Source of the DNA: RGIG426 sp045643425 | Lineage (GTDB): Bacteria > Bacillota > Clostridia > Oscillospirales > Acutalibacteraceae | Reading direction: 5' to 3' | NCBI GenBank assembly: GCA_045643425.1 | Contig: JAZUKW010000039.1 | Span: forward strand, 1 to 23,562 | Length of the DNA: 23,562 bases | Part shown: piece after piece, positions 15,347 through 21,059 of the stretch | Numbering within the stretch: the stretch's first letter is position 1 | Layout of the letters: the number at the start of each line of letters is the position of its first letter | The notes under the pieces: generated by a model | The model's input: the letters and a program-made list of their open reading frames with translations, nothing else | Told to the model about the DNA's origin: nothing | Database searches by the model: none | Program-made: the position numbers and the translations under genes

Positions 15347-16390
15347 ATGAAACCCATCGTTCGTTTACTCGCACTCGCGCTGTCCCTTGTGCTGTGCCTC
15401 GGTCTTTGCGCCTGCGGCCACAGCGCCGACCCGACAAACGGCGTATCCGAAACGCCGCCGGAGCTGGCGCCCACCGATCCGCCCGCGCCGAAAGACACCG
15501 CCACCGTCTACGGTCTCGTCGGGCCGACCGGCGTCGGTCTCGCCGACCTTATGCGGCGCGACGAAACAGGCAACACCGCGCTCGATTACACCATAAAGCT
15601 CGCCACCTCTCCGGAGGAGATCGTCGGCAAGTTTACCACCGGCGAGGCGAATTTTGCCGCGCTTCCCACCAACCTCGCCGCCACCCTCTACAATAAGACC
15701 GGCGGCAACGTGCAGGTGCTGGCGCTCAACACCGGCTGTGTACTGTATATCGTCGAAAACGGCGACAGCATCCATTCCGTCGCCGACCTCAAGGGTAAAA
15801 CCATCCTCTCCACCGGCGAGGGCGCCAACCCGGAATATATCCTGCGCTATCTGCTTTCCGAAAACAACCTCGATCCCGACGCCGACGTCACCCTTGACTT
15901 CGTCACCGAAAACGAGGAGCTCGCCGCCGCGCTCGTGGGCGGAAAAGCGGACGTGGCGCTCGTTCCCGAGCCGCTTTGCTCCACCGTTTTAACGAAAAAT
16001 CCCGCCCTGCGCGTGGCGCTGTCCGTCGGCGACGAATGGGCGAAAACGCAAAACGGCGCCGTGCCGTATATGGGCTGCGTCGTCATCAACAAGCAATTTG
16101 CGATCGACTTCCCCGACAAGGTCGAGGCGTTTTTGAGCGACTACAAGGTCTCGGTCGAAACGGCGCAGACCGACGTGAAAACCGTTGCCAAGCTGTGCGA
16201 AAGCTACGGCATCATCGCCTCTGCCGCGATCGCCGAAAAAGCGCTTCCCCGCTGTGCGCTCACCTGCGTGACCGGCGCGGAAATGAAAAACGCGCTCGAT
16301 CCGTATTTGTCCGTGCTGTACGTCGCCAACGCAAAATCCGTCGGCGGCAAGCTGCCCGGCGAGGATTTCTACTATGAAGGCTTCCACTAA
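15347..16390 (+). CDS. ABC transporter substrate-binding lipoprotein (NitT/TauT, NMT1-like)
   Basis: 347 residues. A lipoprotein signal peptide ends in LCAC with the probable lipidated Cys23, followed by a Pro/Thr-rich linker to about residue 50. The rest is a periplasmic-binding-protein fold of the NMT1/SsuA/TauA kind: TGVGLADLM near the start, ATSPEEIVGKFTTGEANFAA, SVADLKGKTILSTGEGANPE, and GGKADVALVPEPL. Such proteins catch small anions or heteroaromatic compounds (nitrate, sulfonates, thiamin precursors) outside the cell. The ligand here cannot be read from sequence. AAGGAGG at 15333-15339 is 7 nt before the ATG. Its 3' end overlaps the permease start by 17 nt. Confidence 0.92.
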   Translation: MKPIVRLLALALSLVLCLGLCACGHSADPTNGVSETPPELAPTDPPAPKDTATVYGLVGPTGVGLADLMRRDETGNTALDYTIKLATSPEEIVGKFTTGEANFAALPTNLAATLYNKTGGNVQVLALNTGCVLYIVENGDSIHSVADLKGKTILSTGEGANPEYILRYLLSENNLDPDADVTLDFVTENEELAAALVGGKADVALVPEPLCSTVLTKNPALRVALSVGDEWAKTQNGAVPYMGCVVINKQFAIDFPDKVEAFLSDYKVSVETAQTDVKTVAKLCESYGIIASAAIAEKALPRCALTCVTGAEMKNALDPYLSVLYVANAKSVGGKLPGEDFYYEGFH

Positions 16391-17144
16391 AAAAATTGCC
16401 GTCGGTGTCGGCGTTGCGGCGTTTTGGCTCGCCGTGTGGGAGATTCTGTCGCTGTGCGTCTCTGCCGAACTGCTGTTGCCGTCGCCGCTCAAGGTGGCGG
16501 TAACGTGGTGGAGCCTTGCCAAAACCGGCGCGTTTTGGGCGGCGGCGGGAACGTCGCTTTTGCGCGTGGTATGCGGCTTTGCCGCCGGCGTGCTCGTCGG
16601 TACGCCGCTCGCGTTCGCCACGACGAAATGCGCCCCGCTGCGCGCGCTCGTTGCCCCGCTGCTGCACGTTGTACGCGCCGCGCCCGTCGCGTCGTTCATC
16701 ATCCTCGCACTCGTGTGGATCAAAACAGCGTGGCTGCCCCCGTTCATCGCGTTTCTGATGGTGCTGCCGCTCGTGTGGGCGAACGTGGAGCAGGGGCTCG
16801 CCGAAACCGACAAAAAGCTGCTCGAAATGGCGGCGGTCTATCAGCTGCCGAAGCGTACTGTACGGCGGCATATCCGCCTGCCCTCGCTTGCGCCGTATCT
16901 CTTGTCCGCGTGCAAGACCGGCCTCGGCTTTGCGTGGAAATCCGGCATCGCCGCCGAGGTCATCTGCCGTCCCGCCGGCTCGGTCGGCGACGCGCTGTAT
17001 AACGCGAAGCTCGCGCTCGAGACACCGGAGGTGTTCGCGTGGACCGGAACGGTCGTGGTGCTGTCGGTTTTGCTCGAAAAGCTGCTCGTGTTCGCCGCCG
17101 ATCGGATCGGTCAGCGCCAGCCGCAAAAGGAGGTGGCGAAATGA
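16374..17144 (+). CDS. ABC transporter permease (NitT/TauT type)
   Basis: 256 residues with about six membrane segments, as usual for SsuC/TauC/ThiX-like permeases of the BPD-transp-1 family. The cytoplasmic coupling loop is visible as LLEMAAVYQLPKRTVRRHIR followed by LPSLAPYL (about 143-170); it keeps the EAA-loop shape (EMAA...I.LP) although the usual Gly is Tyr. ATG 16374 lies inside the 3' end of the binding-protein gene with a GAGGA site ahead. The stop overlaps the ATPase start (ATGA), so the three genes are translationally coupled. It forms the membrane channel of this importer; the substrate is unknown. Confidence 0.92.
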   Translation: MKASTKKIAVGVGVAAFWLAVWEILSLCVSAELLLPSPLKVAVTWWSLAKTGAFWAAAGTSLLRVVCGFAAGVLVGTPLAFATTKCAPLRALVAPLLHVVRAAPVASFIILALVWIKTAWLPPFIAFLMVLPLVWANVEQGLAETDKKLLEMAAVYQLPKRTVRRHIRLPSLAPYLLSACKTGLGFAWKSGIAAEVICRPAGSVGDALYNAKLALETPEVFAWTGTVVVLSVLLEKLLVFAADRIGQRQPQKEVAK

Positions 17145-17731
17145 CCCTCAAACGTCTGTTCTTCGCCTACGGCGAAAAACCGATCTTGTTTAACGTCTCC
17201 CTCGATCTGCCCGCGACCGGCGTCACGTGTTTGACCGGCGAATCCGGCTGCGGCAAGACAACGCTTCTGCGGCTTTTGTGCGGGCTCGAGACCCCGCAGG
17301 CGGGCGAGATCATCGACCCGCCCCGCCGCCCCGCCGTGGTGTTCCAGGAAGACCGCCTGCTGCCGTGGAAAACGGCGCTCGAAAACGTCGCTCTCCCGCT
17401 CGGGGACGCACCCGATGCAACGGCGCGCGCCAAAAAAGCGCTTGATGCCGTCGGCCTTTCGGACGAGGAGCAAGCCCGCCTGCCGAAAGAATTATCCGGC
17501 GGCCAACAGCGCCGCGTGGCGATCGCCCGCGCGCTCGCGCTGCCCGATGCGGATGCCCTGCTGCTCGACGAGCCGTTTGCCGGGCTTGACGACGAGCGGG
17601 TGGACACCGTCGCCGCCCTTTTGCGCGACGCGGCAAAAGAAAAGCCGGTCTTCGTCATCACCCACGACAGCGACGACCAAAAACGCCTCTCCGCCACCCT
17701 TTTGCGGTTGCGGAATGGTGTAATAGAATGA
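17141..17731 (+). CDS. ABC transporter ATP-binding protein (NitT/TauT type), compact
   Basis: 196 residues, about 50 shorter than the usual 240-260 of SsuB/TauB. All catalytic elements are present: Walker A GESGCGKTT (33-41), Q-loop VFQEDRLLPW with Gln69, signature LSGGQQRR (118-125), Walker B LLLDEP (141-145 with Glu144), D-loop AGLD, and switch His175. The part missing is the region after the switch, which in longer members adds C-terminal helices. ATG 17141 follows AAAGGAGG by 7 nt and overlaps the permease stop. Upstream in-frame codons belong to a longer open frame that has no ribosome site. It powers the importer encoded by the two preceding genes and is followed by a strong terminator. 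Confidence 0.92.
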   Translation: MTLKRLFFAYGEKPILFNVSLDLPATGVTCLTGESGCGKTTLLRLLCGLETPQAGEIIDPPRRPAVVFQEDRLLPWKTALENVALPLGDAPDATARAKKALDAVGLSDEEQARLPKELSGGQQRRVAIARALALPDADALLLDEPFAGLDDERVDTVAALLRDAAKEKPVFVITHDSDDQKRLSATLLRLRNGVIE

Positions 17732-17742
17732 ATTTTTTACAG

Positions 17743-17780
17743 AAAAACCCGACCGTCGAAAGACGGTCGGGTTTTTGTTT
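17743..17780 (+). terminator. Rho-independent terminator of the Crp-ABC operon
   Basis: A 15-bp perfect stem including the flanking A/T pairs (17743-17757 with 17762-17776, loop GAAA) is followed by T-rich sequence, 12 bp after the ATPase stop. Confidence 0.93.
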
Positions 17781-17802
17781 GTAAGATGACAACTCCAATT
17801 CT

Positions 17803-17910
17803 TTTGTAGGGGACGGCGTCCTCGACGTCCCTTTGTGGAATTCCGCACCCACCCGCGGCGGTTTTGTAGGGGCATTCACGAATGACCCCCTCGTGGTCGG
17901 TGCGAGCAAT
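17803..17910. repeat. Two hairpin-forming intergenic repeats with TTTGTAGGGG edge
   Basis: TTTGTAGGGG occurs at 17803-17812 and again exactly 60 bp later at 17863-17872. After each, the sequence folds back on itself: GGGACG with CGTCCC (about 17810-17831), and GGGGCATTC with GAATG-ACCCC (about 17869-17889). The stems differ in sequence but keep pairing. This is the pattern of a short non-coding element scattered between genes, of a kind common in Oscillospiraceae genomes (recollection, not checked). Confidence 0.6.
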
Positions 17911-17933
17911 AAAAAATGGGGCGATATTTATTC

Positions 17934-19301
17934 CTAAATTCCTGCCAAAATTTTGCGAAGTTGAAGCACGTCTTTCATATTAATTGCGCCATCGTTGTTA
18001 ACATCGGCGGCGGAAGAGTCAAATTCGGCAGTACGTATTCCTGCCAAGTATTTGCGAAGGTGCAAAACATCTTTCATATTGACTGTACTACTACCATCAA
18101 CATCACCGACGGGCTTTTCAAAAATCACCCGTTTGTTTCTTAACCCATCATCCGCACTACTAATAGCATTCCATTGTTCTCGTGTTCCGTAGTAGTGAAC
18201 AGAATCAAGCATATCGCAACCCTCAAACGCACGGGAGCCTATGCTTTTCACACTATTTGGAATTGTAATGTCCAAAAGTTTTTGGCAATTTCTAAATGCG
18301 CTATCGCCTATTCGTATCAAACCGTTTGGCAACTCAACACTTCTAAGATTTGTCAAGCAATAGAACGCCTGATCGCCAATATATTTCAATCCATTCGGCA
18401 ATATAATACTTTTAACATTAGAATGATATGGATTCCATTCTGAAACATAAAAAGCCCCGTCACCTATTAAAATTGTTCCCTCCTTAACAACACAACAATC
18501 TGTTGGTTCCTTGATATGAGTTCCAATCAAGTACGGCCCAATATACAACATCATATCTTCCCAGTTGGCCTGCTTATTGTAGAATTCAGTACCTTTGAAA
18601 GCATCTGCACCAATTTTTGTTAAGGTTTTCGGCAACGTAATAAATTTAAGCGCTGCGCACTCACTAAACGCCTCATTTCCGATGCTCGTCACGTTACTCG
18701 GAATATCAATAGTCGTAAATTTACAACCTAAAAACGCCCTGTCCCCGATAGTTGTTACACTATTCGGTATATTGATATTTGTTAATCGAGTATACAAAAA
18801 CGCCTCACTTCCAATGGCCGTCACACCATTGGGGATCGTGATGCTCGTAAGTGACGTGCGCGAGAACACACCCGGTCGTATTTCATCTAAACCATTTGGT
18901 AGCGTAACTTCCGTAAGAGCGGAACACCCACTAAATGCAGATACGCCAATACTTGTTACGCTATCCGGTATCGTAATACTTTCGAGTTGGCTTTTTCCAA
19001 AAGCATACGCTCCAATACTTGTTACACTATCTGGTATCGTAATATGACTGACGTAAGATTCGTAAAAAGCCTTTTGTCCTATGCTTACTACAGGATAATA
19101 GTTTATTGCAGATGGGATTGTAATGTCGTGACTACTCCTGTTACATCCAGTAATAGTAACTTTCCCTTCGCTAACCGTATATTCGAGATGTTCATAGACA
19201 AGCGTGTCATCATCCCCAAAGCCTGCTTCCGCGGGGAAAGGTAATGTCCCCATCACAATTGTCATCATCGCACAAAGAACCATTGCCAAAAATTTTTTCA
19301 T
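17934..19301 (-). CDS. Secreted leucine-rich-repeat (BspA-like) protein with type I dockerin
   Basis: 455 residues. ATG 19299-19301 is chosen because AGGAGG (19310-19315) lies 8 nt upstream and MKKFLAMVLCAMMTIVM starts a signal peptide ending at AEA (about 26). Residues about 50-375 hold roughly a dozen 23-residue repeats of the LRR_5/TpLRR kind (ITIPDSVTSIGVSAFSGCSA is one unit), seen in surface adhesins such as BspA. One stretch (about 235-260, WEDMMLYIGPYLIGTHIKEP) interrupts the repeat rhythm. Residues about 398-455 are a dockerin with two NMKDVLxLRK halves. The first calcium loop is unusual (DVDGSSTVNMKD, Ser at the fifth position). The DNA is visibly AT-richer than the flanking genes. 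The divergent XRE gene and two palindromes suggest repression by that protein. Likely an adhesin displayed through a cohesin. Confidence 0.92.
   Translation of the reverse strand: MKKFLAMVLCAMMTIVMGTLPFPAEAGFGDDDTLVYEHLEYTVSEGKVTITGCNRSSHDITIPSAINYYPVVSIGQKAFYESYVSHITIPDSVTSIGAYAFGKSQLESITIPDSVTSIGVSAFSGCSALTEVTLPNGLDEIRPGVFSRTSLTSITIPNGVTAIGSEAFLYTRLTNINIPNSVTTIGDRAFLGCKFTTIDIPSNVTSIGNEAFSECAALKFITLPKTLTKIGADAFKGTEFYNKQANWEDMMLYIGPYLIGTHIKEPTDCCVVKEGTILIGDGAFYVSEWNPYHSNVKSIILPNGLKYIGDQAFYCLTNLRSVELPNGLIRIGDSAFRNCQKLLDITIPNSVKSIGSRAFEGCDMLDSVHYYGTREQWNAISSADDGLRNKRVIFEKPVGDVDGSSTVNMKDVLHLRKYLAGIRTAEFDSSAADVNNDGAINMKDVLQLRKILAGI
18150..19170 (-). repeat. LRR_5-type 69-bp repeat array
   Basis: Units of about 69 bp encode IGxxAFxxCxxLxxITIPxSVTS repeats. 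Copies around 18700-19060 are the most alike, with the recurring plus-strand motif GTTACACTAT or near variants. Confidence 0.8.
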
Positions 19302-19356
19302 GTTTTCACCCTCCTGATTTTGTAGTCTTCTGCTCTTTTGCAGAATTTTCGCCCTT

Positions 19357-19385
19357 ATTATACACCACTTATGGTGTAAAGTCAA
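19357..19385 (-). promoter_or_regulatory. Promoter of the LRR-dockerin gene
   Basis: Minus-strand TTGACT (19380-19385), 17-bp spacer, TATAAT (19357-19362). Palindrome 1 fills the spacer and palindrome 2 begins at the outer edge of the -35, so bound repressor would block polymerase. Confidence 0.88.
19361..19378. promoter_or_regulatory. Operator 1: TACACCA-N4-TGGTGTA
   Basis: A perfect 7-bp inverted repeat with a 4-bp spacer (19361-19367 and 19372-19378) lies between the -10 and -35 of the LRR gene, upstream of the divergent XRE gene. It shares its half-site pattern TACAYCA with operator 2. Confidence 0.78.
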
Positions 19386-19404
19386 TACATCAAGTGTGAT
19401 GTAT
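19385..19404. promoter_or_regulatory. Operator 2: ATACATCA-N4-TGATGTAT
   Basis: A perfect 8-bp inverted repeat with a 4-bp spacer (19385-19392 and 19397-19404). Its centre is 25 bp from that of operator 1, and it lies about 25 bp before the XRE start codon, where it could also serve autoregulation. Confidence 0.78.
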
Positions 19405-19427
19405 GGTACACTTTTTTGGGTGATGGT

Positions 19428-19649
19428 ATGAAAGATTACAAAGAGCGGATACGCGAGCTGCGGGAGGATAGCGACCTCACGCAAGCGGACGTGGCAAAAG
19501 CGCTCGGCACGACCCAGCAAGTCTACTCGCGCTACGAAAACGGCACCAACGAAATGCCGCTGCGCCACCTCGTCGCCCTCACCCGCTTTTACAACGTCCA
19601 AAGCGACTATCTCCTCGGACTCACCGACAAAAAACGCCCTCTCGACTAA
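19428..19649 (+). CDS. Small XRE (Cro/CI-type) transcriptional regulator
   Basis: 73 residues, essentially one helix-turn-helix domain: ERIRELREDSDLTQADVAKA, then LGTTQQVYSRYENGTNEMPL and YNVQSDYLLGL, which is the standard HTH_3 pattern. ATG 19428 is used; the ribosome site is weak (GGGTGAT close to the start), and a TTG at 19416 has no site at all. Low translation would fit a repressor. It is divergent from the LRR-dockerin gene and the two palindromes lie between them, so it most likely binds these and represses the LRR gene and itself (inference). There is no separate signal-sensing domain; control may come from abundance or a partner protein. A terminator overlaps its stop codon. Confidence 0.9.
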   Translation: MKDYKERIRELREDSDLTQADVAKALGTTQQVYSRYENGTNEMPLRHLVALTRFYNVQSDYLLGLTDKKRPLD

Positions 19650-19677
19650 CGACCTGCCAAATTTGCGGGTCGTTTTT
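19649..19677 (+). terminator. Rho-independent terminator of the XRE gene
   Basis: A 9-bp stem with one G-T pair (ACGACCTGC at 19649-19657 with GCGGGTCGT at 19665-19673) is followed by five T. It begins at the last base of the stop codon. Confidence 0.85.
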
Positions 19678-19679
19678 CC

Positions 19680-19708
19680 TTGACAACCCCCGCTCTTTGC
19701 GGTATACT
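19680..19708 (+). promoter_or_regulatory. Promoter of the cobalamin riboswitch operon
   Basis: TTGACA (19680-19685), 17-bp spacer, TATACT (19703-19708), placed directly after the XRE terminator. Confidence 0.88.
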
Positions 19709-19729
19709 ACAAACCGAAAAAAGAATAAA

Positions 19730-19925
19730 CGCCGTCCGCTCCGGTTTCGGAGAACTGATCGCACGTTCGTGCGGGAGGGGATAAGGGAATCGCGGTGAAA
19801 ATCCGCGGCAACAGCCATTACCGTAACTCGTTTTTAACGTCAAGTCGGAATGCTTATCGGTCGGTGATTTTGGTAAAGAACTCTCGGGCAACGTGGGGAG
19901 TGTCGGCACGCGGACGGTTTCGCCC
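19730..19925 (+). ncRNA. Cobalamin riboswitch
   Basis: The leader holds the B12-aptamer core: AAGGGAAT followed by CGCGGTGAAAATCCGCGGC (about 19783-19810), then ACAGCC...CCGTAACTCG in place of the usual GCCC..ACTGT part, and the later AAGTCGGAATGC at 19842-19853. This order is that of cobalamin aptamers. Hairpins precede the core (CTCCGGTTTCGGAG; GCACGTTCGTGC). The exact ends are estimates. An intrinsic terminator follows at 19938, so binding of cobalamin would stop transcription before the two uptake genes. The class (adenosyl- or hydroxo-/methyl-cobalamin) cannot be settled by eye. Confidence 0.88.
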
Positions 19926-19937
19926 GCATTCGGTCAC

Positions 19938-19966
19938 AGCGCCCCATCGGAGGGCGCTTTATTTTT
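19938..19966 (+). terminator. Riboswitch expression-platform terminator
   Basis: AGCGCCC (19938-19944) pairs with GGGCGCT (19952-19958), followed by TTTATTTTT. It lies between the aptamer and the first gene, in the place expected for a transcription-attenuating switch. Confidence 0.82.
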
Positions 19967-20001
19967 ATCCTTTTTCAAGAAAAACGAAAGGATGATTCCC
20001 T

Positions 20002-20478
20002 ATGAAATACACTCTCAAAACCCTGTTCCTCTTGACGCTTGCCGCGCTCACGCTGCTTTGCGCGACCGCCTGCGACGGCAAAGCACCCGCCGAGACCTCT
20101 GCCGCGCCGACCGCGACCGTCACCGCGACCGCCGCCGTCTCCCCGCTGTGGCAAACCGCGACCTATCAAGAAGACCAAACTCTCGGCGACGGCAACACCA
20201 CCGTTTCGGTCGAGGTGCAAGCCGAGGACAAATCCGTCACGTTCACCCTCAAAACCGACAAAACCACCCTCGGCGACGCGCTGCTCGAGCAAAACCTCAT
20301 CGCCGGCGACCAGGGCGAGTACGGGCTGTACGTGAAATTCGTCAACGGCATCGAAGCCGACTACGACAAAGACGGTCACTTCTGGTCGCTGTGCCAAAAC
20401 GGCACGATGCTTATGACCGGCGTGGATACGACCCCCATCAAAAACGGAGAACGCTATGAGCTCGTCTACGCAAAATAA
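20002..20478 (+). CDS. DUF4430 (transcobalamin C-terminal-like) lipoprotein
   Basis: 158 residues. The signal peptide ends at ATAC with probable lipidated Cys24 (a weak lipobox), then an Ala/Thr-rich linker to about 47. Residues about 65-157 match the DUF4430 pattern: TTLGDALLEQNLI, then LYVKFVNGIEADY, HFWSLCQNGT, GVDTTPIKNGERYEL. InterPro relates this domain to the C-terminal domain of eukaryotic cobalamin carriers (intrinsic factor, transcobalamin). Together with the riboswitch and the S component next door, a surface cobalamin- or corrinoid-capturing role is inferred. The usual DUF4430 partner is the W-x-L/Y-x-x-N-G stretch, present here as FWSLCQNG. The gene overlaps the next one by 23 nt, so the two are probably translated together. 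Confidence 0.88.
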   Translation: MKYTLKTLFLLTLAALTLLCATACDGKAPAETSAAPTATVTATAAVSPLWQTATYQEDQTLGDGNTTVSVEVQAEDKSVTFTLKTDKTTLGDALLEQNLIAGDQGEYGLYVKFVNGIEADYDKDGHFWSLCQNGTMLMTGVDTTPIKNGERYELVYAK

Positions 20479-21007
20479 GCCGAAGCCTCCGGTGCTGTCC
20501 GTGTGGGAGACCGCACTGTTCGCGATGCTGGGCGCGCTCATGTACGCGTCGAAGGTCGCGATGGCGGCGCTGCCGAACATCCACCTGATCGGGATGTTCA
20601 TTATGGCGTTTACGCTCGTGTTTCGCAAAAAAGCGCTCATCCCGCTGTACCTTTACGTATTTTTAGAGGGCTTGTTCGGCGGCTTTGCGACCTGGTGGGT
20701 CCCCTACCTCTACGTATGGACGGTGCTGTGGGGAGTGACGATGCTGCTGCCGCGGCAAATGCCGAAGCCGGTCGCATGCGTCGTCTATCCGCTCGTCTGC
20801 GCGCTTCACGGGCTCGCGTTCGGCACGCTGTTCGCCCCGGCGCAGGCGCTGTTTTTCCACCTCGATTTTGAGCAAACGATCGCGTGGATCGTCGCGGGCT
20901 TGCCGTTCGACGTCACCCACGCCGTAGGCAACCTCGTCGCGGGGCTGCTGATTTTGCCGCTCTCCGAGCTTCTCAAAAAGCTGCTCAAAACCGTCGCAAA
21001 ACAATAA
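20456..21007 (+). CDS. ECF transporter S component, probable cobalamin specificity
   Basis: 183 residues with about six membrane segments. Typical features are AMLGALMYASK in the first segment, the AALPNIHLIG motif (about 37-45), LYLYVFLEGLFGGFATWWVP (65-83) and GLPFDVTHAVGN (148-159). S components bind the vitamin in the membrane and pair with a shared EcfA-EcfA'-EcfT module encoded elsewhere, none of which is in the window. Substrate is inferred from the cobalamin riboswitch and the DUF4430 partner; it would be the functional equivalent of BtuM or CbrT. GGAG lies 7 nt before ATG 20456. A bidirectional terminator follows. Confidence 0.88.
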   Translation: MSSSTQNKPKPPVLSVWETALFAMLGALMYASKVAMAALPNIHLIGMFIMAFTLVFRKKALIPLYLYVFLEGLFGGFATWWVPYLYVWTVLWGVTMLLPRQMPKPVACVVYPLVCALHGLAFGTLFAPAQALFFHLDFEQTIAWIVAGLPFDVTHAVGNLVAGLLILPLSELLKKLLKTVAKQ

Positions 21008-21013
21008 TCAACA

Positions 21014-21049
21014 CAAAAAATCCCTCCCGAAAATTCGGGAGGGATTTTT
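21014..21049. terminator. Bidirectional terminator between convergent genes
   Basis: A 15-bp perfect stem including the A/T ends (21016-21030 with 21035-21049, loop AAAT) serves both the S-component operon and the minus-strand ROK gene ending at 21060. Confidence 0.93.
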
Positions 21050-21059
21050 GTATGTTCGA

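Noticed and set aside
15989..17126. Long minus-strand open frames opposite the ABC importer genes
   Set aside because: They are Arg/His-rich, lack ribosome sites and lie opposite well-supported plus-strand genes.
19339..19412. Plus-strand promoter for the XRE gene
   Set aside because: Candidate boxes (TATGGT or TACACT) have no acceptable -35 at 16-18 bp. A promoter must exist but cannot be placed with confidence.
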